A stretch of 64,000 nucleotides of DNA, taken from Sneathia sanguinegens. GTDB taxonomy: Bacteria; Fusobacteriota; Fusobacteriia; Fusobacteriales; Leptotrichiaceae. Location: NCBI RefSeq assembly GCF_042033325.1, contig NZ_CP160095.1; one strand, given 5' to 3'. Under the pieces are notes generated by a model, which was not told where the DNA came from, searched no databases, and saw only the letters and a program-made list of their open reading frames with translations. Both the position numbers and the translations under genes were made by a program. This document shows, in pieces, positions 7,974 through 17,052 of the stretch; the stretch's first letter is position 1; each line of letters begins with the position of its first letter.

Positions 7974-10542
7974 TGAACGAAGAAATAAATATTTTAGTAA
8001 ATACTTTAATAAATTCTATAAAAGATGAAGAAATAAAAAAAGCAACATTAACACAAAATATTGATGAAATACCCTATGATAAAGCCTATGAGTTATCAAG
8101 GGTATTAGCTTTTATACCACTTTTAATTAATATAGCAGAAGATGTTATAACTTATAAAAAAATAATTCGTGATAAAAATCAAAATAAAATAAAAAAAGAA
8201 AATTTAGAACATGCCTTTAATTTGATAAACTCAAAGGAAAATATAGAAAAAATAGAGGTAACACCAGTATTAACCGCACATCCTACTCAAATACAAAGAA
8301 AAAGTATTCTAGATTTGGTAGAAAATATATATAATCTTTTAATAGATTATGATAAAGTTAAAGAACATTTAATAGATAAAAATTTATGGGAAAATGAATT
8401 GAAAAAAGATATAAATATTCTACTACAAACTGACACATTAAGAAGTACCAAATTAAGAGTAGAAAATGAAATAAGCAATATTATGAGTTATTATAAATCA
8501 ACTTTTTTACAAGCTATACCAGACTTAATTATTAAATATAATAAAATGGCTGAAAAATATAAATTTAAGAATACAATAATACCTATTAAAATTGGTACAT
8601 GGGTTGGTGGAGATAGAGATGGAAATCCATATGTTACAGCTCATACTTTAGAAAAAACAATAAAAATGGCAGCAACTGTTTTAATATCATCATATATTGA
8701 AAAATTACAAAAAATGTATAGAGAATTTTCAATGAGTGAAGATTTGATAAAGGTTAGTACAGCTGTTAAAGAGTTGGTTGAAAAATCGCATGATTTTTCT
8801 ATTCATAGACAAAAAGAACCATATAGAAAAGCGATTAGCTATATAAGAGATAGGGTTATAGCAACAGCATATAAGTTAAAATTAGATACAACGACTATGC
8901 CTAATAATACTGATTTGCCAGCATATGAAAATAGCCAAGAATTATTAGAAGATTTATTGAAAATAAAAAATTCTTGGAAAAATATAGTGGAAAAATTTTT
9001 GTGTTTGGAACTTTACAAAATTTAATAACAGCAGTAAAGGCTTTTGGTTTTTATTTATCAACTGTTGATTTAAGACAAGATTCAAGTATACATGAAAAAT
9101 GTGTGGCTGAATTGTTAAGATTAGCTAATATTGAAAATAATTATGAAAAATTAAGTGAAGAAGAAAAATGTAAATTATTATTGAATATTTTAGAAAATGA
9201 TCCAAGACCTTTAGCAATATTAGAGAGTAAAAAAAGTGAATTATTGCAGTCAGAACTTGAAATATATAGTGTGGCAAAAAAAATGATAAATGATTTTGGA
9301 AATGATGTTATAAAACATAATATAATTTCACATACTACCAATGTTTCTGATATGTTGGAAGCCCTTATTTTTCTAAAAGAAGTAGGAATACAAAAAAATG
9401 TTAGTATTGTTCCCTTATTTGAAACTATAGAAGATCTTGAAAATTCAATTGTTGTTATGGATAAGTGGTTTAACTTAAAAATAGTTAAAGACTTTTTAAA
9501 AGCTAATAATTATGAACAAGAGGTAATGCTTGGTTATTCTGATAGTAATAAGGATGGAGGCTACTTAACTTCTAGTTATTCATTATATAAGGCACAAAAA
9601 AATCTAATAAAATTAGGTGAAAAATATGGAATTAATATTAGCTATTTTCATGGTAGAGGTGGAACAGTTGGTCGTGGTGGAGGACCAAGTTATGAAGCAA
9701 TTTTAGCACAACCAAATGGAAGTATTAAAGGAAAAATTAGATTGACTGAACAAGGAGAAATAATAGATGCTAAATACGGAAATTATAATAATGGTATGTA
9801 TAATTTGGAAGCATTGATTACAGCAAGTTTGGAAGTTGGACAGGTTAATAGTCAAGAAAATTTGGATAAATATGAAAATATTATGGAAAAATTGTCTAAT
9901 ATAAGCTATAAAAAATATAGGGATTTAGTTTTTTCAAAAGAAAAATTTATAGATTTCTTTTATGACATAACACCAATAACAGAAATTTCAAAATTGAATT
10001 TAGGTTCAAGACCTGCAAGTAGAAAAAGTGGAAGAAGCATAGAAAATTTAAGAGCAATTCCTTGGGTATTTTCATGGTCACAAACAAGAATTATGTTACC
10101 AGGATGGTATGGCTTAGGTACAGCATTAGCAAATGAAAATATAGAAGAATTAAAGGAAATGTATAACAATTTTCCATTCTTTAGAACTCAAATATCGAAT
10201 GTAGATATGTTACTTGCAAAAACAGATATGGAAATAGCAAAGCTTTATTTAAGTTTAGCAAAGGATAAAAAAGAAGCAGAAGATATATTTTCTATGATAT
10301 TAGAAGAATATAAATTAACAAAAGAAATGATACTTAAGGTTTCATGGAAAAAAACTTTATTAGAAGATAATATTGAATTGAAGGAAAGTTTGAATAATAG
10401 AGTACCATATTTTAATGCTTTGAATAAATTACAAATAAAATTATTACAAAAAGAAAGAGAAGGCTTTGGTGATGAAAATTTACTAAAAGCTATACATACT
10501 TGCATAAATGGAATAGCAACAGGACTTAGAAACTCAGGTTGA
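7973..10542 (+). pseudogene. ppc: Phosphoenolpyruvate carboxylase, split by a frameshift near 8991-9000
   Basis: PEP carboxylase carboxylates PEP to oxaloacetate. Two overlapping frames, 7973-9025 (350 aa) and 8974-10542 (522 aa), together cover an almost full-length enzyme. The first carries VLTAHPTQIQRKS and GTWVGGDRDGNPYVTAHT. The second carries STVDLRQDSS, GYSDSNKDGGYLTSSY, FHGRGGTVGRGGGPSYEAI, the AIPWVFSWSQTR box and the C-terminal IATGLRNSG. Homology passes from frame one to frame two around an A5T5 run at 8991-9000, where IVEKFL becomes GKIFVFGTLQNL. A single indel is the simplest cause: true inactivation, phase variation or sequencing error. No internal start would give a catalytically complete second half. 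Confidence 0.88.
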
Positions 10543-10547
10543 AATAA

Positions 10548-10582
10548 AAGATGCACAAAAGTACTTGTGCATCTTATTTTAT
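10548..10582 (+). terminator. Rho-independent terminator after ppc
   Basis: A perfect 11-bp stem (AAGATGCACAA at 10548-10558 with TTGTGCATCTT at 10565-10575) with a 6-nt loop is followed by ATTTTATT. It closes the long murA-to-ppc transcription unit. Confidence 0.85.
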
Positions 10583-10648
10583 TAAAAAAAATATGCTAGA
10601 ATATATATGTATTAGACCATATTTTGCTTTAAATATAAGGGGTTTAAT

Positions 10649-11296
10649 ATGAAATTAGAAGAAAAATATTTGAAATATGGGTGTGATGCTCTTACAGAAG
10701 TAGAATTATTACAATTAATGTTATATATAATTGGAGAAAAATATACAAAGGTAAAAGCAAAAAAGTTATTAAAAACATATGCTAATTTGGCTAATATTCT
10801 AGCAAGAGATAATTATATTTTTGAAAATGATATAAGTGTACCAATAAAATTTAAGATATTAAAAAAATTATTAATAGAAATTTTCTATAAAGATTATCTT
10901 CAAAATTTTATATCAAATGAGAAAAAAATTTCTGATACAGCAAGTTTAATAAATTTTTTAAGGCAAGAACTAGCTTATGAATTAAAGGAAAGATTTGATA
11001 TAATATTTTTAACGACAAATTTAAATTTAATAAAACATGAAACTATATTTAAAGGTACAATAGATAGAAGTATAGTGTTTTTGCGTGAAATAATAACGAA
11101 GGTATTATGTTTAAATGCTAAAAATATAATAATTGCACATAATCATCCTTCAGGCTCATTGGTACCATCTAATGATGATATTAAAGTTACATTAAAAATA
11201 AAAGAAGGACTTAAAATATTTGAGATTAATTTATTGGATCATATAATAATAAGCAAAAAGGGATATTTTAGTTTTGTAGAAGGAGGAGTACTTTGA
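10649..11296 (+). CDS. radC: RadC-family JAB/MPN-domain protein
   Basis: The 215-aa protein has a helical N-terminus with a degenerate helix-hairpin-helix (YGCDALTEVELLQLML) and a C-terminal JAB1/MPN metalloprotease-like domain. The JAMM signature is AHNHPSGSLVPSNDD (His165 and His167, with Asp further on) and the upstream conserved IFKGTIDRSIVFLREI is present. RadC proteins were once linked to DNA repair, but the biochemical role is unsettled. An AAGGGG site precedes the ATG, and an extended -10 (TGCTAGAAT, near 10594-10602) lies upstream. It overlaps the next gene. Confidence 0.87.
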   Translation: MKLEEKYLKYGCDALTEVELLQLMLYIIGEKYTKVKAKKLLKTYANLANILARDNYIFENDISVPIKFKILKKLLIEIFYKDYLQNFISNEKKISDTASLINFLRQELAYELKERFDIIFLTTNLNLIKHETIFKGTIDRSIVFLREIITKVLCLNAKNIIIAHNHPSGSLVPSNDDIKVTLKIKEGLKIFEINLLDHIIISKKGYFSFVEGGVL

Positions 11297-11802
11297 ATAT
11301 ATTAAATATAAAATTTAGGAAAACTAAAAAGGTATATCCTTTTATTGTTCAAGAAGATGAAGATTATTCTAAGGGGGATTATGTAATAGTTGAAACAATA
11401 AGAGGAGATCAAATAGGGATGGTTATAAGTAAAAATAAATTCATTCCTAAAAATGAAGAAGTAGAAGATATAAAAATAAGAGAAGTTAAGAGAAAATTAA
11501 ATAAAAAAGAAATAGAAACATTGCCAGCTTTAGATAAAAAAGCAGATGAAGCCTATTTTAAATGTAAAAAAATAGTAAAAAGAATTTTACCTGAAATAAA
11601 TCTTGTTATAGGAGAATATACTTTTGGCGAAGAAAAATTAATTTTTTATTTCACTGCAGAAGATAGACTAGATTTTAGAGAATTAGTAAAGGAAGTAAAT
11701 AAAGCATTTAATAGAAGAGTAGAATTTTATCAAATTAAGCAAAATGATGAAGGAAGAATATTAAATGCCTTCGGAAAATATGGTAAAGAGTTATATTGGT
11801 AA
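11293..11802 (+). CDS. Short PSP1-domain protein (RicT-like)
   Basis: A 169-aa protein beginning at TTG (11293) behind a strong AGGAGGAG site. It contains the PSP1 core: KGDYVIVETIRGDQIGMV, the KADEAYFKCKKIV region and GEEKLIFYFTAEDRLDFREL. RicT/YaaT relatives are about 270 aa and carry a C-terminal Cys-rich segment that binds Fe-S clusters; that segment is absent, as the protein stops after LNAFGKYGKELYW. The function here is unknown. It is probably co-transcribed with radC and the trmN6-like gene. Confidence 0.75.
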   Translation: MNILNIKFRKTKKVYPFIVQEDEDYSKGDYVIVETIRGDQIGMVISKNKFIPKNEEVEDIKIREVKRKLNKKEIETLPALDKKADEAYFKCKKIVKRILPEINLVIGEYTFGEEKLIFYFTAEDRLDFRELVKEVNKAFNRRVEFYQIKQNDEGRILNAFGKYGKELYW

Positions 11803-11803
11803 T

Positions 11804-12382
11804 ATGATAGAAACAATAGGAACTTATACAATTAAATTAAATAATGAAAATTTTAATATTACAACAGATGCGATAGAACTTGTTAATTTTATGTTAAAAG
11901 ATGATATAAGTGTAGGAGATATACTTGAAATAGGAGCTGGTAGTGGCTATATTAGTTTTAAACTCTATGGATATAATAAAAATATAGTTGCAGTTGAGAT
12001 ACAAAAAGATGTGTTTAAATTATTAGAAAAAAATATAAGAGTAAATAATTTAAAAATAAAGGCAATTAATGAAGATATTATAAAATATGAAGGAAAATTT
12101 GACTATATTATTTCAAATCCACCCTATTATAAGTTAGAATCAGGTAAATATCCTAAAAATGAAGTTGTAAAAAATTCAAAATTTGAAACTTTACTTAATC
12201 TAGAAAATATATGTAAAAAAATTTATTCTTTTTTAAAGAGTGATAAATCTAAATTTTATTTAGTTTATCCTATTTATAGAAAAGAAGAAGTAAAAAAAGA
12301 AATATTAAAAAATAATTTAAAAATAATTAGGGAACAACAAACTGCAAAGTTATATTTTGTTTGTGGTTCAAAGAAAAATTAG
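11804..12382 (+). CDS. tRNA1(Val) A37 N6-methyltransferase-like protein (TrmN6/YfiC family)
   Basis: A SAM-dependent adenine-N6 methyltransferase. The Rossmann SAM motif is ILEIGAGSGYISFKL and the catalytic NPPY motif is YIISNPPYYKLESGKYP, as expected for TrmN6-type enzymes acting on tRNA A37. I place the start at ATG 11804, right after the PSP1 stop, because MIETIGTYTIKLNNENF matches the family N-terminus. An earlier in-frame ATG at 11765 would overlap the PSP1 gene by 38 nt. The length from 11804 is 192 aa, slightly short for the family. The RNA target is inferred. Confidence 0.78.
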   Translation: MIETIGTYTIKLNNENFNITTDAIELVNFMLKDDISVGDILEIGAGSGYISFKLYGYNKNIVAVEIQKDVFKLLEKNIRVNNLKIKAINEDIIKYEGKFDYIISNPPYYKLESGKYPKNEVVKNSKFETLLNLENICKKIYSFLKSDKSKFYLVYPIYRKEEVKKEILKNNLKIIREQQTAKLYFVCGSKKN

Positions 12383-12409
12383 ATGTCGATGACATCTTAT
12401 TTTTTTATT
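12381..12409 (+). terminator. Rho-independent terminator after the trmN6-like gene
   Basis: A perfect 7-bp inverted repeat (AGATGTC, loop GAT, GACATCT) at 12381-12397 overlaps the gene's stop region and is followed by TATTTTTTTATTT. The 33-T tract lies just downstream. Confidence 0.8.
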
Positions 12410-12418
12410 TATTATTAT

Positions 12419-12454
<36 letters not shown>

Positions 12455-12556
12455 GAAAAATCTGCGATAGTAATAAAAACTACTATAAAAAAGTTTTTTT
12501 TAACTATGTTAAAAAAAGAAATTAGCAAAAAATATAGAAATTTTTCTAAAAAATAA

Positions 12557-12562
12557 TATAAT
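12557..12562 (+). promoter_or_regulatory. Candidate -10 element for the sheath/Hcp-like operon
   Basis: A perfect TATAAT lies 30 bp before the ATG at 12592, which has a GGAGG site at 12583-12587. No convincing -35 is visible at 16-18 nt upstream, in a stretch of A/T only. An activator or the upstream poly(T) could therefore matter. Confidence 0.5.
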
Positions 12563-12591
12563 ATTAGCAAGAAGCAAAATATGGAGGTAAA

Positions 12592-14712
12592 ATGGAAAAA
12601 CTAATACAAACTAATAGAACTATTTTATTTGAAGAAATTAATCCAGAAAAGTTGAATTTATTGACTTTAATAGGAGATTCTGAAGGACAAAATAGTTTAA
12701 GTGATGATAAAATTGAAGAAATTAATAAAGAACTACTTGTTGAAAGTTTTGAAGAATTTTTAATTAAATTTGATCCAACAATATATAGTTATTTTGATTC
12801 TTCAAAAAATAAAATCTGTTATTCTTTAGAAAGAAATGAAAATATTTCTAAAGATTGTGTTACAGAAATAAAAATTTGTAAAAATAATACATTTTTTAAA
12901 ATGTTATTAGCTTTAATTGATGCTAGAAATAATAATAAAGTAAAAAATATTAATTTTAATTATGAAGATATTTTAGAATTATTAACGCCAAAAAGAATAA
13001 TTGAAAATTTAAAGCAGACAAGAAAAGAAATAAATTATTTATACAATAAGTACGAAGAATTAGATGATAAAAATCCTGAGAAAAAGGAAATAGGAAGTAA
13101 ACTAAATCATTGTTTTTTGGAAGCCTCGAAAAATTACAATAATGTTCTTGCAATGTTACCATTAGCAATTGAAGATATAGAAACAAGGTTATCCTTGAAT
13201 ACTATTAAGGGGAATTTAAATCAGATTGAAAAAATAAAACCAGGCTTGCTATATATAGGAGATAGTGGTGCTTTAGAAGTTGCGGAAATTAATACAATAT
13301 CAAATCAATTACAAATAGAAACTAGTCAAAAAAATTCAGAAAAATTATCTCAAATTTTTATTGAAGATTACAATGAAAATGTAACATATAAAAGTAATTA
13401 TGTTGCAGAATTAATATCAAGATCATATGTTCCCAATACAATACAAGTAGATGTAGATGTACAAAAAGAATTAAATAACTACAATAATTATTTAAATTTA
13501 TATAAAACTTCTCAAGAAGACTTTATATTAATTTCTAAGGAGTTAATAAAAAAAGTTTTGGGAGTTAAGTTATATTTTGATCAATATAATACAAAATATA
13601 GACAAATGCAACCCAAATTATTAGTTGTTAATCTTAATACAGATTTATTAATAATTCCTAAAAATAAAAAGGCTTTAGATATTTATTTAAATACTGTTAA
13701 TAATAAGAATGATTTTGCAAATACAATATGGTTTGCAATACTTGCAAACTTATCTTTAGAAGTAGAAATTGATGAAAAGAAACCTAAACAAAGATTTTTA
13801 AGCTATGATGAAAATGAAAATAATACAAAAAATAAAATAAGTTGTTTGTTACATTTAACAGATTTATTGGAAAAGTATAAAATTCAACTTTTCTTTAATT
13901 TTCATGCAAGTGACAAAACAGATTTTAAACACTTGTCTATAAGTGGCTTAGATGAATACAAAGAAAAAACTATGATGTTGGAAAATAAATCTTATTCAGA
14001 GTATTTAATACATGTATTCCCAAATTTTACAATAATACCTAAAAATAGATCTAAAGTGTCTGTTGGTAAAATGATGGGAGAAAATAACGAAGAATTATTT
14101 TACTATATTAATGGACTTTATATAGATTTAAGTTATATTGCAGCAGGTTTAGTATCGTCATATCAATGTCCAGGTTATTTAAAAGAAAGATTTACTTCAA
14201 TAAGCAATAACACACCGGGAGTTAGAATAAATATAGAGTCAAATGAAAATAGTTTTGAATTAAAAACAACAATGCCAAAAGAAATTTCAGGTTATACAAT
14301 AGATTTGAAAAATAAGATAAATGAAGCCAATTATGGATTTGTATTTTCATCTGAAAATTCTATATATAATAATAAAAATATCGAAAATATAACAGTATAT
14401 AAAGCAAGAAGTATGAGTAGAAGTGATGGATACAATTATGAACCCATTTATAAAACATTAGCAAGTACATATATTGAAAGAATAATTAGATATGAAACAA
14501 CGGATTTTAAAGAAGATAGATTAAAATTTTTCTTTAGTTCTAGTCCTAAAAGTACCAAGAGTATTTGGGAAAAGGATTCTATATATGTAAATTCAATTTT
14601 AAGAGCTGAAGATGATATGACTTATGCAATAATATCAGATACTTGTATATTGAATTTGAATTTTGCAGGAGATGTAAAACATCTTAATCTTAAAATTAAT
14701 TCTAAAGAATGA
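12592..14712 (+). CDS. Contractile-sheath-like protein, possibly a TssB-TssC fusion
   Basis: A 706-aa protein with no signal peptide or membrane segment. The N-terminal part (1-150) includes LLVESFEEFLIKFDPTIYSY and FFKMLLALIDARNN, resembling the small-sheath (TssB) pattern. The central and C-terminal parts carry LLYIGDSGALEVAEI, VLGVKLYFDQYNTKYRQMQPK and, near the end, NEANYGFVFSSENS followed by ITVYKARSM, as expected of a TssC/phage-sheath C-terminus. The length fits TssB (about 165) plus TssC (about 500). The evidence is pattern-level plus context: the next gene is an Hcp-like tube candidate, then baseplate-like and FHA genes. Related proteins in Clostridia carry uninformative names. An alternative is a scaffold of unrelated function. 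Confidence 0.5.
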   Translation: MEKLIQTNRTILFEEINPEKLNLLTLIGDSEGQNSLSDDKIEEINKELLVESFEEFLIKFDPTIYSYFDSSKNKICYSLERNENISKDCVTEIKICKNNTFFKMLLALIDARNNNKVKNINFNYEDILELLTPKRIIENLKQTRKEINYLYNKYEELDDKNPEKKEIGSKLNHCFLEASKNYNNVLAMLPLAIEDIETRLSLNTIKGNLNQIEKIKPGLLYIGDSGALEVAEINTISNQLQIETSQKNSEKLSQIFIEDYNENVTYKSNYVAELISRSYVPNTIQVDVDVQKELNNYNNYLNLYKTSQEDFILISKELIKKVLGVKLYFDQYNTKYRQMQPKLLVVNLNTDLLIIPKNKKALDIYLNTVNNKNDFANTIWFAILANLSLEVEIDEKKPKQRFLSYDENENNTKNKISCLLHLTDLLEKYKIQLFFNFHASDKTDFKHLSISGLDEYKEKTMMLENKSYSEYLIHVFPNFTIIPKNRSKVSVGKMMGENNEELFYYINGLYIDLSYIAAGLVSSYQCPGYLKERFTSISNNTPGVRINIESNENSFELKTTMPKEISGYTIDLKNKINEANYGFVFSSENSIYNNKNIENITVYKARSMSRSDGYNYEPIYKTLASTYIERIIRYETTDFKEDRLKFFFSSSPKSTKSIWEKDSIYVNSILRAEDDMTYAIISDTCILNLNFAGDVKHLNLKINSKE

Positions 14713-14723
14713 AAGGAGGTGAT
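14712..14723 (+). promoter_or_regulatory. Perfect consensus Shine-Dalgarno for the Hcp-like gene
   Basis: AAAGGAGGTGAT matches the full anti-Shine-Dalgarno end of 16S rRNA and sits 4 nt before the ATG at 14728. Neighbouring genes have short or no sites, so this gene should be the most heavily translated member of the operon. Confidence 0.85.
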
Positions 14724-14727
14724 ATAG

Positions 14728-15147
14728 ATGGGATTTAAGGTTGTGATAAAAGGAAGTAAAGATGAAATAGTTTTAGAAAAAGATAGGGTATTGGATGTTA
14801 AATATATTTCAGATACACCTAACGATTCTAATGCTAGGGCTACAGATTTAAGTGTTGGTTTGGAAATTAGTGGAAAAATAACTAATGAAAAAGATGATGT
14901 GACAAAGAAGTTGTGTCTTTGGTCTTTAGTACCTTCTGAAAATCAAGATGCGTATAGAAATTTAACATTTGAGATTATTTCAGCAGGGACTGTTATAAGA
15001 AAAATTAATCTGCCAAACACTTTTATTGTTGATTATACAGAAAGCTTCAATGTTAAAAATGGAACAGGAATATTTACAATGATGTTAAAGCAAAAAAAGG
15101 AAAAACTTGGTGAGATAACAATAGAAGGTGGATATGATGCAAATTGA
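14728..15147 (+). CDS. Hcp-like tube candidate (small beta-rich protein)
   Basis: A 139-aa, beta-rich protein with no cysteine-rich or membrane segment. It begins GFKVVIKGSKDEIVLEKDR and contains YISDTPNDSNARATDLSVGL followed by EISGKI, then YTESFNVKNGTGIFTMMLKQKK. The single-layer beta-barrel-like pattern, the size, the position directly after the sheath-like gene and the exceptional ribosome-binding site all suit a tube protein of the Hcp/phage-tube class. I recall close relatives in Clostridia that are named only as membrane-associated protease, which the sequence does not support: there is no membrane segment and no protease motif. The functional call is inference. Confidence 0.5.
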   Translation: MGFKVVIKGSKDEIVLEKDRVLDVKYISDTPNDSNARATDLSVGLEISGKITNEKDDVTKKLCLWSLVPSENQDAYRNLTFEIISAGTVIRKINLPNTFIVDYTESFNVKNGTGIFTMMLKQKKEKLGEITIEGGYDAN

Positions 15148-15919
15148 AATTAGTACAAAAATACCGAAGTTTGAACACTATGGGCTTATAACATCTGAAA
15201 GTTTAAATTTACTTAGTGCTAATTTATTGAACTTTATACAGGCTAAATATGCTAGTTCCAGTGATGGAGTTGTTACAGGTTTTGAGATAAGCTATGACAA
15301 AATAGAAAATGTTTTCAAAATAAGTAGGGGTATATTAAAAATTGATAATAAAATATTCTATATTAATGATGAATTAAATTTGAATATACCTAGTGTAGAG
15401 GGAAGATATACTTGTATTGCTAAATTAAATAGCAAAATTACTAAAACTTATTATGATAATATTCTAACATTAGAATTGATTAATACTGCAGATTATAAGG
15501 GCGAATTTTTGCTATTTGAAATTATAATTAGACAAGGTGCAAAAATAAGTGATGAAATCGAAACTTTTGAAGAATATAGAGATGAATATAATACAGTAGA
15601 TATAATTAATCAAAAATATTCAGTAAGTCATAGTAAAGTATCAACAATATCACCCATAATATTAAAAAAATGGGCATATCTTGCAAGTCATAAATTAAAA
15701 ATAAGTCAAATTGATTTAAACTTTATTTTTCTTTGTTTCAATTCAGTTGTAAGCAAAGAATTAATTATTGCATATATAGAAAATAAGCTAGGCATTTCTA
15801 TAGATGTATCTTGTGATAATAAAGAACTTATCAAAAAATTGGCAAATATATTAAGAAATAACAATAAAATTGATGTGAAAGAAATTAAAGAAAATGATGA
15901 ATGTTTTTATCTTGAATAA
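15134..15919 (+). CDS. Baseplate/TssK-like protein of the injection-like operon
   Basis: About 261 aa from ATG 15134; a GTG at 15128 is also in frame, but the GAAGGTGG site fits 15134 or 15137. The N-terminus (FEHYGLITSESLNLLSANLLNF) is followed by a beta domain, SSDGVVTGFEISYDK to GILKIDNKIFYINDEL, of the kind found in phage baseplate proteins that build on an attachment domain. The C-terminal half is helical (KKWAYLASHKLKISQIDLNF). It overlaps the Hcp-like gene by 14 nt and the FHA gene by 26 nt. Assignment rests on context and pattern; no catalytic motif is seen. Confidence 0.4.
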   Translation: MMQIEISTKIPKFEHYGLITSESLNLLSANLLNFIQAKYASSSDGVVTGFEISYDKIENVFKISRGILKIDNKIFYINDELNLNIPSVEGRYTCIAKLNSKITKTYYDNILTLELINTADYKGEFLLFEIIIRQGAKISDEIETFEEYRDEYNTVDIINQKYSVSHSKVSTISPIILKKWAYLASHKLKISQIDLNFIFLCFNSVVSKELIIAYIENKLGISIDVSCDNKELIKKLANILRNNNKIDVKEIKENDECFYLE

Positions 15920-16556
15920 ATTAAGAAGAATATTAAAAAAAAATGAAAATAATTATTTAGTTAAAAATATTAAAAATAATCAGAAAGACTTTAAAACGGA
16001 AATTACAGTGATCTGTATAATATTGATTATAGGCTTTTTGTATGCCATTTTATCACAAAAAATAAAAAATTCAATTATTTTAGTAATAATGCTTTTAACA
16101 CTGTATAATACAATGTTTATACTAACTTTGAATAAAAAAATTATTAAATTTATTAATCAAGAAATTAGTCTACAAAATGCAATTTTGAAAAAAAATAGAT
16201 TAGAAATGTTAAATAAAAAAAATGCAATAAATAGATTAATTCTTTTAGATGAGATGGGTAACGACAAATGTGTTTATGAACTTAACAAATCGGAATATAT
16301 AATTGGGAAAAATTCTAAAAGTTGTTTTGTTGATATTGATTTATCAGGTACCTTTAATGAAGAACTTGTAAGTCGAAGACAAGCAAGAATATTTAAAAAA
16401 GAAAATTCTTTTTATATAACAGATGAAGGTTCTAGAAATGGAACAGATTTAATAAAAATGAATAATAGAAAAATTAATTTAAGAGCTTTTAAGGAAGAAA
16501 AAATATTAATTGGAGATATTATTAGTATTAGTGGAATAAAAATTCTTGTAAATTGA
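15894..16556 (+). CDS. Membrane-anchored FHA-domain protein
   Basis: A 220-aa protein with two transmembrane helices (about 36-54 and 60-79) and a cytoplasmic C-terminal FHA domain (about 128-220). The FHA core shows YIIGKNSK, VSRRQARIF, DEGSRNGT and the hydrophobic end GDIISISGIKILVN. The conserved Gly, Ser-Arg and Asn-Gly residues that bind phosphothreonine are present. In type VI systems the FHA protein Fha1 is phosphorylated by PpkA and triggers assembly. Here it could link the kinase at 18830 to the apparatus. It overlaps the baseplate-like gene and is followed 7 nt later by a second FHA gene. Confidence 0.75.
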   Translation: MMNVFILNKLRRILKKNENNYLVKNIKNNQKDFKTEITVICIILIIGFLYAILSQKIKNSIILVIMLLTLYNTMFILTLNKKIIKFINQEISLQNAILKKNRLEMLNKKNAINRLILLDEMGNDKCVYELNKSEYIIGKNSKSCFVDIDLSGTFNEELVSRRQARIFKKENSFYITDEGSRNGTDLIKMNNRKINLRAFKEEKILIGDIISISGIKILVN

Positions 16557-16563
16557 GGAAAAT

Positions 16564-17052
16564 ATGAAATTAGATAGATGTGAAAAAGGTCATTTTTATG
16601 ACATTTCTAAAGTGAAAAAATGTCCATATTGTGAAATGAAAAAAAATAATGAAATAAATTTTGAAGATTTTGAAATAGATATAGAAACAATAGCATATAT
16701 ACCTTTGAAAATAGATCCGGTTGTGGGTTGGCTAGTTTGTATTGAAGGCTTTGAAAAAGGAAAAGACTATAGATTAACAAATAAAAGAAATTTTGTTGGA
16801 AGTAGTACAGATTTAGATGTTTGTATACTTGGAGATAAAAAAATAGAAAAAAAGAATAATTTTGTAATAACATACAATGAAAAGCAAAAAGTTTTTGTGA
16901 TTTCTCCAGGAGAAACAGGAAATTTAGTCTATGTAAATAAAAAGGCAATTTATGAAACAACTAAACTAGATTCATATAGTCTTATAGAAATAGGAGATAC
17001 AAAGCTAGTATTTGTAAATTTTTGTGGAGATAATTTCACATGGCAGGTTTAA
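16564..17052 (+). CDS. Zinc-ribbon plus FHA-domain protein
   Basis: A 162-aa protein opening with a zinc ribbon, CEKGHFYDISKVKKCPYC, in which one Cys and His pair with a CPYC knuckle. A degenerate FHA domain follows (about 55-160): GWLVCIEGFEKGKDYRL, NFVGSSTDLDVCIL, then VISPGETGNLVYVNKK where N-G-T/V is expected. The canonical Ser-Arg after the second strand is weak (KIEKKNNFVI), so phosphopeptide binding may be lost or altered. The ribbon-FHA architecture recurs in Clostridia beside kinase and phosphatase genes. It overlaps the next gene by 13 nt. Confidence 0.7.
   Translation: MKLDRCEKGHFYDISKVKKCPYCEMKKNNEINFEDFEIDIETIAYIPLKIDPVVGWLVCIEGFEKGKDYRLTNKRNFVGSSTDLDVCILGDKKIEKKNNFVITYNEKQKVFVISPGETGNLVYVNKKAIYETTKLDSYSLIEIGDTKLVFVNFCGDNFTWQV

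Noticed and set aside
12592..15919. Canonical type VI secretion cluster
   Set aside because: No VgrG, PAAR, ClpV, TssE/F/G or TssJLM gene is recognisable in the window; only a divergent, inferred relation is claimed.
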